Shown: positions 25,664 through 35,544 of the stretch, piece after piece
How positions within the stretch are numbered: the stretch's first letter is position 1
How the letters are laid out: every line of letters begins with the position of its first letter
NCBI GenBank assembly: GCA_030348385.1
Contig: JAUCFP010000006.1
Span: 124,001 to 188,000, forward strand
Length of the DNA: 64,000 bases
Reading direction: 5' to 3'
DNA from: Cytobacillus sp. NJ13
GTDB taxonomy: Bacteria > Bacillota > Bacilli > Bacillales > Cytobacillaceae
Notes under the pieces: generated by a model
Seen by the model: the letters and a program-made list of their open reading frames with translations, nothing else
Told to the model about the DNA's origin: nothing
Databases searched by the model: none
Program-made: the position numbers and the translations under genes

Positions 25664-25803
25664 TATTTTACTAATGGAATATCATTCGGTAAAGTAATAG
25701 ATATATATTTTTTACGTATAAAACCGACTTTTTTTATAGGAAAAGAGGAAATTTAAAGAAATACTATAAAACCAGCCTTTTGCGCTGGTTTGCGAGGTGG
25801 ATC

Positions 25804-27618
25804 ATGTTGCAACTTCAGGTAATGAACAGTCCGTTTAATCAGGAGCAGGCAGAGCTCCTTAATCGTCTTCTTCCGACTCTGACAGAGACACAATCCCTCT
25901 GGCTGAGCGGATATCTTGCAGCGATACAGTCCTCATCATTGCAGGCTGCCCCGGCAGTGGAAGAACGTCCGGCACCGGCAGCGGTGAAGGCCATTCCAAA
26001 GGATGTGACCATCTTATTTGGATCACAAACCGGGAATGCACAGAATCTGGCAAAGAAAGCTGGTAAAACGCTTGAAGAGAGAGGTTTTCAAGTAACGGTT
26101 TCAGCAATGAGTGATTTTAAGCCCAATAATCTTAAAAAGGTCAAAAACCTGTTAATTGTCGTAAGTACCCATGGTGAGGGAGATCCGCCAGACAACGCTT
26201 TGACATTCCATGAATTTGTTCACGGAAAAAGGGCGCCAAAACTGGAAGATTTCCGTTACTCTGTTTTGGCACTTGGCGATAGCTCCTATGAATTCTTCTG
26301 CCAAACGGGAAAAGATTTTGATAAGCGTCTGGAGGAACTAGGCGGAACAAGAATAACGCCAAGAGTGGACTGTGATCTTGATTTCGAGGAGCCTGCAGCA
26401 GAGTGGGCGGAAGCAGTTTTAGCCGGATTGAGCGAAGGGGAAAGCAGCAGTCCTTCTCCTGCAGAAGCAGCTTCAGTTTCAGCTTCAGCACCTGCCGAGT
26501 CAGTCTATTCCCGGTCCAACCCTTTCCGGGCAGAAGTTCTGGAAAATCTGAATCTCAATGGACGCGGCTCCAATAAAGAAACCCGCCATCTCGAGATTTC
26601 TCTAGAGGGTTCAGGTCTTACTTATCAGCCTGGTGACAGTCTTGGGGTATATCCTGAAAACGATCCTGAATTGGTTGACTTGCTTTTAGCTGAGATGAGC
26701 TGGGATCCTGAGGAAGCAGTCGGAGTGAAGGAGGAAACAGTAACGTTAAAAGAAGCGCTAACGGCTCACTTTGAGATTACTGTCCTGACCAAACCGCTTG
26801 TTGAAAAGGCTGCAAAGCTTTCTGGAAATGAAGATCTGCACCAGCTAGTGTCAGACAGAAATCAACTGAAATCCTATATGGACGGGCGGGACTTGATTGA
26901 TTTAGTCCGTGACTTTAAACCATGGAACAGTTCGGCACAGGAGTTTGTCTCTATACTGCGTAAGATGTCTGCGCGTCTTTATTCCATTTCAAGCAGCTTC
27001 GAGGCGAATCCCGAGGAAGTTCATTTGACAATCGGTGCTGTCCGCTATGATGCCCATGGCCGTGAACGCAAAGGGGTCTGCTCCATTTTATGTGCGGAGC
27101 GTCTCCAGCCTGGCGATACACTGCCAGTATTTATTCAGCACAACGAAAACTTTAAACTGCCTGAAAATCCGGACACACCAATCATTATGGTTGGTCCTGG
27201 AACCGGAATTGCACCATTCCGATCATTTATGCAGGAGCGTGAAGAAAGCGGCGCGGATGGGAAATCATGGTTATTCTTTGGCGACCAGCATTTTGTGACT
27301 GATTTCCTTTATCAGACTGAATGGCAAAAGTGGCTCAAGGATGGAGTCTTGTCGAAGCTGGATGTCGCTTTTTCCCGTGATGATGATGAGAAGGTTTATG
27401 TTCAGCATAGAATGCAGGAAAATAGCAAGGAATTATTCCAGTGGCTTCAGGAAGGAGCAGCCGTCTATATCTGCGGCGATGAGAAAAACATGGCGCATGA
27501 TGTCCATAACACACTCATAGATATTATTGAAAAAGAAGGCGGTTTAAGCCGGGATCAGGCTTCAGAATATCTTGCCGGCATGCAGAAAAATAAACGCTAC
27601 CAGCGCGACGTATATTGA
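25804..27618 (+). CDS. cysJ: Assimilatory sulfite reductase flavoprotein subunit CysJ
   Basis: A 604-residue NADPH-dependent diflavin reductase that passes electrons to CysI for sulfite-to-sulfide reduction. Order of domains: flavodoxin ([14 protein letters not shown], about 70-83), a connecting FAD domain (RLYSISSS), and the NADPH domain ([12 protein letters not shown], then CGDEKNMA). It ends with the conserved KRYQRDVY. The start ATG 25804 ([15 protein letters not shown]) follows GCGAGGTGG and matches the usual N-terminus; an upstream in-frame ATG at 25780 is less likely. CysI follows after 25 bases. Confidence 0.95.
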   Translation: MLQLQVMNSPFNQEQAELLNRLLPTLTETQSLWLSGYLAAIQSSSLQAAPAVEERPAPAAVKAIPKDVTILFGSQTGNAQNLAKKAGKTLEERGFQVTVSAMSDFKPNNLKKVKNLLIVVSTHGEGDPPDNALTFHEFVHGKRAPKLEDFRYSVLALGDSSYEFFCQTGKDFDKRLEELGGTRITPRVDCDLDFEEPAAEWAEAVLAGLSEGESSSPSPAEAASVSASAPAESVYSRSNPFRAEVLENLNLNGRGSNKETRHLEISLEGSGLTYQPGDSLGVYPENDPELVDLLLAEMSWDPEEAVGVKEETVTLKEALTAHFEITVLTKPLVEKAAKLSGNEDLHQLVSDRNQLKSYMDGRDLIDLVRDFKPWNSSAQEFVSILRKMSARLYSISSSFEANPEEVHLTIGAVRYDAHGRERKGVCSILCAERLQPGDTLPVFIQHNENFKLPENPDTPIIMVGPGTGIAPFRSFMQEREESGADGKSWLFFGDQHFVTDFLYQTEWQKWLKDGVLSKLDVAFSRDDDEKVYVQHRMQENSKELFQWLQEGAAVYICGDEKNMAHDVHNTLIDIIEKEGGLSRDQASEYLAGMQKNKRYQRDVY

Positions 27619-27643
27619 TTTGGAAGGAAAGGAGTTTTACAGT

Positions 27644-29365
27644 ATGGTAAACCCAAACTTAAAAGCACCGGATGGCCCTCCGAGTGATGTTGAGGGAATT
27701 AAGGATCGAAGCAACTATTTGCGCGGAACGCTGGCGGAAGTTATGCAGGACAGAATCAGCGCCGGAATTCCCGATGATGATAACAGATTAATGAAGCACC
27801 ACGGGAGCTATCTGCAGGATGACCGGGATCTGCGGAATGAACGCCAGAAGCAGAAGCTTGAGCCTGCCTACCAGTTTATGCTCCGGCTGCGCCTTCCCGG
27901 CGGAGTCGCAACACCAGAGCAATGGCTTGTCGTGGATGATTTAGCTGAGAAATATGGCAACGGCACCTTAAAACTGACTACGCGCCAGACCTTCCAGATG
28001 CATGGAATCCTAAAATGGAATATGAAAAAGACAATCCAGGCAATCCATTCGACGATGCTTGATACGATAGCGGCTTGCGGCGATGTAAACCGTAATGTAA
28101 TGTGCATCTCCAATCCCGATCAATCTGAGATTCATTCGGAAGTGTATGAGCTGGCAAAGATGCTAAGTAACGATCTTCTGCCTCGCACACGTGCCTATCA
28201 TGAAATATGGCTGGATGAAGAAAAAGTAGCCGGCTCTCCTGAAGTGGATGAAGAGGTTGAGCCGATGTATGGCCCGCTTTATTTGCCCCGTAAATTTAAA
28301 ATCGGGATTGCTGTACCGCCTTCCAATGACATTGATGTCTTTTCCCAGGATCTTGGCTTCATTGCTATTGTGGAAAACGGCAAGCTGGCAGGCTTTAACG
28401 TGGCAATCGGCGGCGGAATGGGCTTTTCCCATGGAGATAAGGCGACCTATCCGCAGCTTTCGAAAGTGATCGGCTTTGTGACACCTGATAAGATTTATGA
28501 AGTGGCCGAGAAGATAATTACGATTCAGCGCGATTACGGCAACCGCTCAGTCCGGAAAAATGCCCGTTTTAAATATACGGTTGACCGCCTTGGTCTGGAA
28601 ACAGTTATTGTAGAGCTGGAAAACCGGCTGGGCTGGAAACTGGATGAAGCTCGCGGATTCAAGTTTGATTCCAACGGAGACCGCTACGGATGGGTAAAGG
28701 GTGTCCGCGGAAAATGGCATTTTACGATGTTCATCGAAGGCGGCCGTGTGGCAGACTTCGATGGATATAAACTGAAAACAGCATTGCGTGAGATTGCCAG
28801 AGTTCATAAAGGCGATTTCAGGCTGACTGCCAACCAGAACCTCATTATCGGAAGTGTGTCAACAAAAGATAAGGCAAAGATCGAGGCGCTGATTAATGAA
28901 TATGGCTTAACAGACGGAAGCCGCTATAGTGCATTGCGCCGCGGATCCATGGCCTGTGTGGCCCTTCCGACATGCGGCCTGGCAATGGCCGAGGCAGAAC
29001 GCTATCTTCCTGGATTGGTCGATAAAATTGAGGAGATCGCTGATGAGGCGGGATTGCGGAATGAAGAAATCACGATCCGCATGACCGGCTGCCCGAACGG
29101 CTGCGCCCGTCACGCACTCGGCGAAATCGGCTTTATCGGCAAGGCTGTTGGCAAGTACAATATGTATCTCGGGGCAGCATTTGACGGCAGCCGCCTCAGC
29201 AAAATGTACCGCGAAAACATTGGCGAAGAAGAAATCCTGAACGAGCTGCGCATCATCCTGCCGCGCTACGCCCGTGAACGACAGGTCAGCGAGCATTTTG
29301 GCGATTTCGTGGTCCGGGCGGGGATTATTGAAGCGACAACGGACGGGACTAATTTTCATGATTGA
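27644..29365 (+). CDS. cysI: Assimilatory sulfite reductase hemoprotein subunit CysI
   Basis: A 573-residue siroheme/4Fe-4S enzyme that reduces sulfite to sulfide in cysteine biosynthesis. The cluster cysteines are in [10 protein letters not shown] and GCPNGCARH. The siroheme-binding arginines lie in the [12 protein letters not shown] and [11 protein letters not shown] stretches. Length is normal. ATG 27644 follows AAAGGAG. It is co-transcribed with cysJ and ends at a strong terminator. Codon use is GC-richer toward the 3' end, as is common in highly conserved genes. Confidence 0.96.
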   Translation: MVNPNLKAPDGPPSDVEGIKDRSNYLRGTLAEVMQDRISAGIPDDDNRLMKHHGSYLQDDRDLRNERQKQKLEPAYQFMLRLRLPGGVATPEQWLVVDDLAEKYGNGTLKLTTRQTFQMHGILKWNMKKTIQAIHSTMLDTIAACGDVNRNVMCISNPDQSEIHSEVYELAKMLSNDLLPRTRAYHEIWLDEEKVAGSPEVDEEVEPMYGPLYLPRKFKIGIAVPPSNDIDVFSQDLGFIAIVENGKLAGFNVAIGGGMGFSHGDKATYPQLSKVIGFVTPDKIYEVAEKIITIQRDYGNRSVRKNARFKYTVDRLGLETVIVELENRLGWKLDEARGFKFDSNGDRYGWVKGVRGKWHFTMFIEGGRVADFDGYKLKTALREIARVHKGDFRLTANQNLIIGSVSTKDKAKIEALINEYGLTDGSRYSALRRGSMACVALPTCGLAMAEAERYLPGLVDKIEEIADEAGLRNEEITIRMTGCPNGCARHALGEIGFIGKAVGKYNMYLGAAFDGSRLSKMYRENIGEEEILNELRIILPRYARERQVSEHFGDFVVRAGIIEATTDGTNFHD

Positions 29366-29372
29366 GCTTGAG

Positions 29373-29401
29373 AAAGACGGGGCGGGGGCCCTGTCTTTTT
29401 T
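29373..29401 (+). terminator. Terminator after cysI
   Basis: AAAGACGGGGC pairs with GCCCTGTCTTT (one G-T pair, loop GGGG), followed by T residues. Confidence 0.8.
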
Positions 29402-29419
29402 CTTTGTGTGCCGGAGCCG

Positions 29420-29511
29420 AACGCACGTAAATATTTCTATCCGCACATATTTCTGCCTATACGCACACAAAATTGTTTATCCGCACATAATTTTTGGCTA
29501 TCCGCACATAA
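29420..29511 (+). repeat. Phased CGCAC tandem repeat
   Basis: Five copies of a unit close to TATCCGCACATAA occur in the gap between cysI and the NERD gene. The CGCAC cores start at 29422, 29442, 29462, 29482 and 29503, a spacing of 20, 20, 20 and 21 bases. Copies differ by a few bases. There is no coding potential. Function unknown. Confidence 0.8.
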
Positions 29512-29593
29512 ACATTATCTTTGAAGTTTTTCTTAGAGGATTTGACGGAGTATTGTAGAATTTTTTGGAATGAAACAAGAATGGAGTGAAAAA

Positions 29594-30580
29594 ATGATCC
29601 TTAAAGAACGAAAAATCCCTCTTTTAATCCGTAAAACAGAAGCTCTCCTCCGCAGGCTTCCAGCTCATCACCCAAAAATCCCTATCATTAACGAAGAACT
29701 GAATAAAAGACTTGCAGGCTATAAAGGAGAAGCTTCATTGGATTTTCCTCTTGATTTTCTAGATAGTAAGGAATATTTTATCCTTCATGATCTCCGCCTG
29801 CCAGATAATGTCCGCTTTTTCCAAATCGATACTCTTATACTTACAAAAAAGTTTGCTCTAATACTTGAAGTGAAAAATATAACAGGTATCCTGCATTTTG
29901 ATACATTATATAATCAATTAATTCGTATAAAGAATGGAAAAGAGCAAGTTTTTCCCTGCCCTATAATTCAGGTGAATAGACAGGCATCGCAACTTAGAAG
30001 TTGGTTTAATGCCAATGTCAGTATTGAAAATTTACCGGTCTATTCATTTGTAGTCATAAGTAATCCGCATACAGGAATAAAAGTCATTCCTCCACATATT
30101 GACCTCAGTCGTAAAGTTATACACCGAAATACTCTCCCTATTAAAATTGAGCAAATAGGAAAGTCCATTAATAGAGAAATCAGTGATAAACTCCTTAAAA
30201 AGGTCATTCGCTTATTAAAAAAGCAAAATACAGAGCAGGAAAGCTCAATACTATCAAGATTCCAGATAAATCAATCTGAAATTCTTACGGGTGTATTCTG
30301 CCCTGCCTGCAGCTTTCTGCCTCTCGAAAGAGTAAGTCGCACCTGGAGATGTCCTAAATGCAAGATAACCAGCAAAGAAGCACATATGAAAGCATTGCAT
30401 GACTACAGCCTTTTGCTGGGGGCTGCCATCACGAACAAGGAACTCAGAAACTTTCTGCATATTTCTTCTTCCTATACCGCAACCCGACTCCTCCAATCCC
30501 TCAATCTCCCGCAAACCGGCTCTCATAAAAATAGAAGATATACACTAATTTTCTCCGAAGAAACACCAATCAAAAGGTAA
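29594..30580 (+). CDS. NERD domain protein with zinc ribbon
   Basis: A 328-residue protein with a nuclease-related domain. The catalytic-like pattern is FFQIDTLILT followed by LILEVKN (Asp and Glu-x-Lys of the PD-(D/E)XK fold) after GYKGEASLDF. The C-terminal third has a zinc ribbon (CPAC...CPKC) and a helical tail with an HTH-like SSSYTATRLLQ. It could act on DNA, but the substrate is unknown. I chose ATG 29594, five bases after GGAGTG; ATG 29570 is possible. The preceding gap holds the CGCAC repeats. Confidence 0.82.
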   Translation: MILKERKIPLLIRKTEALLRRLPAHHPKIPIINEELNKRLAGYKGEASLDFPLDFLDSKEYFILHDLRLPDNVRFFQIDTLILTKKFALILEVKNITGILHFDTLYNQLIRIKNGKEQVFPCPIIQVNRQASQLRSWFNANVSIENLPVYSFVVISNPHTGIKVIPPHIDLSRKVIHRNTLPIKIEQIGKSINREISDKLLKKVIRLLKKQNTEQESSILSRFQINQSEILTGVFCPACSFLPLERVSRTWRCPKCKITSKEAHMKALHDYSLLLGAAITNKELRNFLHISSSYTATRLLQSLNLPQTGSHKNRRYTLIFSEETPIKR

Positions 30581-30650
30581 TTAAAAGAGGTATTTGATAG
30601 TAAATGTCGAAACATTTAGATATCTATAAACCTATCAAGGAGGAATATTC

Positions 30651-31811
30651 ATGCCAAACGAGGAAATGCTTTTGATTCCAGGGCCGACGCCTGTTGTAGA
30701 TTCGATTTATGATGCGATGGCACAGGAGACAAGGGGGCATACGGATCCCAGGTTTGCGGCTATTTATAAAAATGCGATTGAGAAGACTAGGGAGATGCTG
30801 AAGACGGATGGGGAAGTGTTTGTAATCTCTGGGTCCGGGACGATTGCAATGGAGATGGCTCTGGTTAACACGGTTGCAGCTGGAGAAAGAATTTTGATTA
30901 TAAGTCAGGGCTTCTTTGGTGATCGTTTTCAGCACTTAGCCAAGGCGTTCGGAATCAAGGCAGATATCATTCAGTCCGAATGGGGAAAGCAGGTGGATCC
31001 CGCAGCGGTTGAGGAAAAACTTGCGTCCCATTCCTATAAAGCTGTGACGATTACCCATGCTGATACTTCTACTGGTGTTGCGGCTGACCTGGATACATTA
31101 GTTCCTATCATTAAAAAGCACGGGGCTCTTGTCATTTTAGATGGGGTCTGTGCGACAGCCGCAATGGAGGAGGATATGAGCAAGTCATATGGCGAAGGGA
31201 AAATTGATGTCGTTTTGACAGGTTCACAGAAGGCGATTGGTGTCCCGCCAGGACTCGCTGTTGTCGCATTCAATGGGACAGCACTGGCTGCCAGGGAACA
31301 AATGGAACGGGTTCCTGCCTACTATTGCGATATCTATAATTGGATTCCGATTATGCATGACCCTCAAAAGTACTTTGCTACACCGCCTGTTAATCTGATT
31401 TATGCCTATGATGAGGGCATGAAACTGGTCTTGGCTGAAGGAATGGATAATCGGTACAAGCGCCATGAAGCATATGGAAAAGCTGTCAGGGCTGCACTTG
31501 CTGAATATGGAATGAAGGCAATTGCCGCTGAAAATGCCGCAGCAGCAACTTTGAGCTGTATCCTTTACCCTGAAGGAATGGATGATGCTGAATTCCGTGC
31601 ATCTCTGGCGAAAAAAGGTGTCATTGTTGCCGGAGCACTGGCTCATCTAGCAGGAAAAGCGTTCCGAATCGGCCATATGGGGAATACGACTGAAGACATG
31701 CTTGAAAAAGCCATTGTGCTGATCGGTGAGACAATGAACGAAGCGGGCTTTGAAGCTGATATCCAAAAAGCAGTTGATAGGTTTAGAGAACTTGCATTGC
31801 CTGTTGCTTAG
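30651..31811 (+). CDS. Class V aminotransferase (alanine-glyoxylate/serine-pyruvate type)
   Basis: A 386-residue PLP enzyme. The N-terminus has LIPGPTPV, the PLP-phosphate region is VISGSGTIAMEMAL, and the Schiff-base lysine is in LTGSQKAIGVPPGL. The family transfers amino groups between alanine or serine and glyoxylate or pyruvate; relatives in Bacillus include PucG and the small subunit of hydrogenase-type enzymes, so the substrate is open. AAGGAGG precedes the ATG. The following GyrI-like gene starts 14 bases after the stop and may be co-transcribed. Confidence 0.87.
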   Translation: MPNEEMLLIPGPTPVVDSIYDAMAQETRGHTDPRFAAIYKNAIEKTREMLKTDGEVFVISGSGTIAMEMALVNTVAAGERILIISQGFFGDRFQHLAKAFGIKADIIQSEWGKQVDPAAVEEKLASHSYKAVTITHADTSTGVAADLDTLVPIIKKHGALVILDGVCATAAMEEDMSKSYGEGKIDVVLTGSQKAIGVPPGLAVVAFNGTALAAREQMERVPAYYCDIYNWIPIMHDPQKYFATPPVNLIYAYDEGMKLVLAEGMDNRYKRHEAYGKAVRAALAEYGMKAIAAENAAAATLSCILYPEGMDDAEFRASLAKKGVIVAGALAHLAGKAFRIGHMGNTTEDMLEKAIVLIGETMNEAGFEADIQKAVDRFRELALPVA

Positions 31812-31825
31812 TAAGGAGGGAAAAG

Positions 31826-32299
31826 ATGTCTGATTTGACTTTGCGAGCGGCTGAGACAGAACTCGGAGAATTGAAACTGATAGGGATCCGCGTCTTATGC
31901 CCGCCGGATCAGTATCTAGCTGAAATTCCGCAGGCTATAAATCTATTATCGGGCCGCCTTACAGAAATTAAGGGAGCTGTAAATCCAGATCGGCTTGTTG
32001 GTGCCTTCAAAGTGGAGGAAGACTCTCCTGAAGAAGACGGATATTGGATTGGCATTGAGGTAAAGGAATTTATTAGTGTTCCTGATGGTATGTTCTCATT
32101 GGAAATTCCACCGCAAAAATATGCTTCTATCCGGCACAAAGGACCTAATGGTGAGATTGGAAATTCCTATAGGGAATTGCACAGCTGGATTGAAGAAAAG
32201 GGATACAAGCGGCTGAAAAATAAGTGGCACATAGAAATCCATCATAGCTGGAAGAGTATTGAGGATTTAGATATAGAGCTGATGGACACGATAGCATAA
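31826..32299 (+). CDS. GyrI-like/AraC effector-binding domain protein
   Basis: A 157-residue stand-alone ligand-binding domain. The conserved pattern FISVPDGMFSLEIPPQKYASIRHKG is split here as VPDGMFSLEIPPQKY and a following basic strand, and the tail has the KWHIEIHHSW stretch. Such domains bind small hydrophobic molecules or, in some cases, proteins. It follows the aminotransferase closely with AAGGAGGG. The ligand is unknown. Confidence 0.78.
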   Translation: MSDLTLRAAETELGELKLIGIRVLCPPDQYLAEIPQAINLLSGRLTEIKGAVNPDRLVGAFKVEEDSPEEDGYWIGIEVKEFISVPDGMFSLEIPPQKYASIRHKGPNGEIGNSYRELHSWIEEKGYKRLKNKWHIEIHHSWKSIEDLDIELMDTIA

Positions 32300-32303
32300 T
32301 GTT

Positions 32304-32331
32304 AAAAGACTGCCTTCCCGGCAGTCTTTTT
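32304..32331 (+). terminator. Terminator after GyrI-like gene
   Basis: Perfect 11-bp stem AAAAGACTGCC/GGCAGTCTTTT with loop TTCCC and a T tail. Confidence 0.85.
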
Positions 32332-32362
32332 CCTGAACATTACAGGATTGGAGAATGCAAGT

Positions 32363-32884
32363 ATGATCGATTACCGTATTAAGCATGGGAAGGGCAACGA
32401 TGAAAAAATAGGAGAACTTGTGTCAATGCTTGAACATGCCAGAGAAGTAACTCTGGAAGATATATCAGGCTTAACACAGGCTGAATTGGATTTTCTTCCT
32501 GATCCAGGCAGCAATTCAATTGGCTCACTTTTGAAGCATATAGGATTTATTGAATATGTTCACCAAATCATTACTTTTGAAAATAGAGATCTTAATGATG
32601 AAGAACATTCAAGATGGGCCGCCGCATATGAACTGGGCGAGAAGGCAAGGAATGAAATTAATGGTCATCCTCTTGAATATTATTTGGAGGAACTGTCTGC
32701 AATAAGAGGAAAAACGTTAAAACTTCTAGCATCCAAAAAAGATTGCTGGCTATACGACGAAGGAAAGTGGAGCAACGGAGTGACCTTTAATAATTATTGG
32801 TTCTGGTATCACGTTATGGAGGATGAAATTAGCCATCGCGGACAAATAAGAGTGATAAAAAGACAGCTGGCAACTCAGAGGTGA
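32363..32884 (+). CDS. DinB family protein
   Basis: A 173-residue four-helix-bundle protein. The metal-binding histidines are expected in SLLKHIGFIEYVH and EDEISHRGQIR, and both are present. DinB proteins bind a divalent metal and often act as thiol transferases (bacillithiol-dependent), but this one is not assigned. The frame opens at TTG 32348; ATG 32363 follows GGAG at a suitable distance. The terminator of the preceding gene lies just upstream. Confidence 0.83.
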   Translation: MIDYRIKHGKGNDEKIGELVSMLEHAREVTLEDISGLTQAELDFLPDPGSNSIGSLLKHIGFIEYVHQIITFENRDLNDEEHSRWAAAYELGEKARNEINGHPLEYYLEELSAIRGKTLKLLASKKDCWLYDEGKWSNGVTFNNYWFWYHVMEDEISHRGQIRVIKRQLATQR

Positions 32885-32974
32885 TAAGGCAACCGTCTGG
32901 TTTTTCCAAAAATATGAAACTAATGTATCTTTTGTTCGTATAAAAGGTAACACATTTATAGGCGGTTAAAAATT

Positions 32975-33127
32975 ATGAACAAAAAATACTGGGGTCATTC
33001 AGGATTCGGAATGGTATATGGTCTGTCGCTTGGTTTAGTTTTTGGAATGCTTTTTGAAAATTGGGCATTGGGCATTGCCATGGGAGTTTCTTTAGGGGCA
33101 TCGTTTGGATCCGCAAAAAAGGAGTAA
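32975..33127 (+). CDS. Small membrane protein, glycine-rich hairpin
   Basis: A 50-residue frame (start MNKKYWGHSGFGM, end SAKKE) with one or two hydrophobic helices rich in glycine, such as LSLGLVFGMLF and LGIAMGVSLGAS. AGGCGG precedes the ATG. Glycine-zipper-like spacing suggests helix packing. Its stop lies 14 bases before the next gene, so they may form an operon. No known family was recognised. Confidence 0.6.
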   Translation: MNKKYWGHSGFGMVYGLSLGLVFGMLFENWALGIAMGVSLGASFGSAKKE

Positions 33128-33141
33128 AGGGGAAATCTGCC

Positions 33142-33801
33142 TTGATAAAAAATAAAAAGCTCTTTGTGGCATCGGTTGCCTTAATCGTTATTTCCATAGC
33201 TTTAAACTTTCCTTTTCCCCATGAAAATCCACTAGGTGAAGCAGCATTAATGATTTTAAATATTCCCATAAAATCAGCAGATGGATTTCATTATGCAGGG
33301 GTTTTCATTCTCCTTTTACTTGTGCTGGGCATGGTCTTTCTACATCGTTCACTTGAAAGATATCATTTGCGATCTTTCTTTGCCGTTATCATCATCGTTT
33401 CCCTTCTACCTCCTTTTCTGGCGGAAGCCTACCAAAAAACGCTGGCAGATGGGATTTATGCCGTTTCCTATGTTAAAGATGAAAGTTTGTGTACATTTGA
33501 AATGATTAGTGAAGAAACATTGAAGGGAATTTGTGAGCTGCCATTTGAAAATTACAGCAATGATGAAGTGTCTTTTACAATCGGCTTCAAGGACAGATAT
33601 TTAACTGAAGAGGATTTCCAGATGTTTTCATTAATGAACAGTGGAGAACTCAATAACGTTAAACTGCTCCCTAACGAAGCAAAGGTTGTTCATATTGAGA
33701 AAGAGATTGATGTGTCACAAATCAAAAACCACGTTGAGAGTGGAGAAGCTGCTTATGTAAGCATCATTATTAAGTCAGGTGATAAAAACAGGAAATTATA
33801 A
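33142..33801 (+). CDS. Membrane protein of unknown function
   Basis: A 219-residue protein with three predicted helices in the first half (FVASVALIVISIAL, GVFILLLLVLGMVFL, FFAVIIIVSLLPPFL) and a soluble, acidic C-terminal half that would lie outside. I choose TTG 33142, preceded by AAAGGGG; the frame continues upstream but overlaps the small membrane protein gene. No family was recognised. It lies between a small membrane gene and an acetyltransferase. Confidence 0.65.
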   Translation: MIKNKKLFVASVALIVISIALNFPFPHENPLGEAALMILNIPIKSADGFHYAGVFILLLLVLGMVFLHRSLERYHLRSFFAVIIIVSLLPPFLAEAYQKTLADGIYAVSYVKDESLCTFEMISEETLKGICELPFENYSNDEVSFTIGFKDRYLTEEDFQMFSLMNSGELNNVKLLPNEAKVVHIEKEIDVSQIKNHVESGEAAYVSIIIKSGDKNRKL

Positions 33802-33816
33802 GAAGGTGCTGAAGAA

Positions 33817-34275
33817 ATGAACATTGAGTTAAAACCCGTCACAAGAGACAACTGGGAAGAAGCCATTAAGATGAAGGTAAAAGAAACGCAGCGTGATTTC
33901 GTTCCTTCAGCTGCCGTTTCACTTGCAAAGGTATATATTAAACCAGATGGGGATGCAGTAGAGTATATTCCATTTTCAATATATGACAATGAAAAAATGG
34001 TTGGTTTTATCATGCATGCCTATGAACCGGATACGGCTGACATGTATTGGATTAACGGTTTTTTTATTGACCAGAATTATCAGGGCAGAGGCTATGGCGG
34101 TGCAGCTTTAGCCGAGATGATCAGCTGGATAAAAACTAAATTTCCCCAATGCGAGGAAATCCGCTTAACTATTCATAAAGATAATCATCACGCAAGGAAT
34201 CTGTATAAGAACTTCGGATTTTCCCCGACCGGAGAGATTTGGGGAGAGGAAGAAGTTTACTATTTTTCGGTATAA
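33817..34275 (+). CDS. GNAT acetyltransferase, PaiA/BltD-like
   Basis: A 152-residue acetyltransferase. The acetyl-CoA loop is QNYQGRGYGGAAL, and the C-terminal pattern is HKDNHHARNLYKNFGF. The N-terminal lead and YWINGFFID strand resemble the spermidine/polyamine acetyltransferase subgroup (BltD, PaiA), so polyamine acetylation is a reasonable inference. AGAAGGTGCTGAAGAA precedes the ATG. A methyltransferase gene follows 11 bases later. Confidence 0.8.
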   Translation: MNIELKPVTRDNWEEAIKMKVKETQRDFVPSAAVSLAKVYIKPDGDAVEYIPFSIYDNEKMVGFIMHAYEPDTADMYWINGFFIDQNYQGRGYGGAALAEMISWIKTKFPQCEEIRLTIHKDNHHARNLYKNFGFSPTGEIWGEEEVYYFSV

Positions 34276-34286
34276 AGGAGATATTT

Positions 34287-35033
34287 ATGATTATTGAAAC
34301 ACTGGAAATAAATAAGAAAAGCTGGGATGAAGCGGCTAGAAGATTTTATGGGCGCAATCCGCTGCCTGAATATGGACCGCTGGCGCCAACTGAAGATTAT
34401 CTTCAATTGTTCGGAGATGTGCGCAGCTTAAAGATGCTGGAGATCGGGTGCGGAAGCGGCCATTCCCTAAAATATTTGGACCAGCTCGGAGCAGGTGAAT
34501 TATGGGGATTGGATTTGTCTTCCAGGCAAATCGAATCCGCAAAGGAGCTTCTAGTAAATTCATCTTCACGAGTAAAACTGTTTGAATCCCCGATGGAACA
34601 AAATCCGGGAATCCCTGCTGATTATTTCGATGTCGTTTTTTCCATCTATGCCATCGGCTGGACCACGAATTTAGACAGGACGCTTAAAAACGTTCATCAC
34701 TACCTTAAATCAGGAGGGATGTTTATTTTCAGCTGGGAACATCCGATGTATAACCGGATTAAGGCTGAAAATGGAGCATTAATTATGGATAAATCCTATC
34801 TTGATGAAGGCTCCTATCAGCATATAGCCTGGAACCAGCCTGCCATTATGCAGCAATATAAACTAAGTACATATATCAATCTATTAATAGAAAACGGGTT
34901 TGTGATTGAAAGGGTAATTGAAGATGTCAGCCTTACTGAGGAAGATGTTCAGCGGCATGCCAACCGATGGTATTCCTATGAAAAAACGAGAGCTATACCC
35001 GCTGCTTTTATTATTAAATGCAGAAAGCTTTAG
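34287..35033 (+). CDS. Class I SAM-dependent methyltransferase
   Basis: A 248-residue methyltransferase. Motif I is MLEIGCGSGHS (about residues 51-61), followed by GLDLSSRQIESA and the DVVFSIYAIGWTTN stretch. The acceptor is unknown. The frame continues upstream over the end of the acetyltransferase, but ATG 34287 follows AAAGGAG by seven bases. It lies in a run of small enzyme genes transcribed in the same direction. Confidence 0.85.
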   Translation: MIIETLEINKKSWDEAARRFYGRNPLPEYGPLAPTEDYLQLFGDVRSLKMLEIGCGSGHSLKYLDQLGAGELWGLDLSSRQIESAKELLVNSSSRVKLFESPMEQNPGIPADYFDVVFSIYAIGWTTNLDRTLKNVHHYLKSGGMFIFSWEHPMYNRIKAENGALIMDKSYLDEGSYQHIAWNQPAIMQQYKLSTYINLLIENGFVIERVIEDVSLTEEDVQRHANRWYSYEKTRAIPAAFIIKCRKL

Positions 35034-35055
35034 AAGAAAAGGAGGTTGAGACCGA

Positions 35056-35544
35056 ATGACCTATCATATCAGAGTCAGAGCAGGTGCAGTTATTATAGAA
35101 AATAATTCGATTCTAATGATTGAGTTTCAGGATGAAAGAGGCCTTCATTACAATTTGCCTGCAGGAGGGGTTGAACCTAATGAATCTGTTTTAGATGCAG
35201 TGAAAAGGGAAGCGAAAGAAGAAGCATCTGTGGATGTGATGGTCGGCCCATTGGCATTCGTTTATGAATATGCCCCTCACTTAAATGAATTTCGGTATGG
35301 CCAGATACATTCACTGGGCCTAATGTTTGAAAGCCGGTTAAGGGAAGGCTCATCGCCTAAAATGCCTTCAGCCCCGGATCCTAACCAGACAGGTGTTAAG
35401 TGGGTGCCGCTTTCAGAGCTGACCAATATAGTGTTGTATCCTAATATGAAAGATCACATCTTGGAATATGTTAAACATAAAAGATACATAGATTTGATCG
35501 AAGAACACACACTGGATGTGTATCCAATGGATATGAAAAAATGA
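35056..35544 (+). CDS. Nudix hydrolase
   Basis: A 162-residue Nudix protein. The box reads GGVEPNE...KREAKEEASV; the usual Gly after the EE pair is replaced by Ser, but the metal-binding glutamates remain. N-terminal strand IRVRAGAVIIENNSIL is typical. AAGGAGG precedes the ATG. The stop overlaps the next ATG by four bases (ATGA), so translation is coupled to the following acetyltransferase. Confidence 0.84.
   Translation: MTYHIRVRAGAVIIENNSILMIEFQDERGLHYNLPAGGVEPNESVLDAVKREAKEEASVDVMVGPLAFVYEYAPHLNEFRYGQIHSLGLMFESRLREGSSPKMPSAPDPNQTGVKWVPLSELTNIVLYPNMKDHILEYVKHKRYIDLIEEHTLDVYPMDMKK

Noticed and set aside
28907..29470. 187-codon minus-strand ORF opposite cysI
   Set aside because: It overlaps the catalytic end of cysI and runs into the terminator and CGCAC repeats; no protein motif was seen.
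29420..29511. CRISPR array
   Set aside because: The repeats are only about 12 bases with 8-base intervals, the spacers are not unique, and no cas genes were seen nearby.
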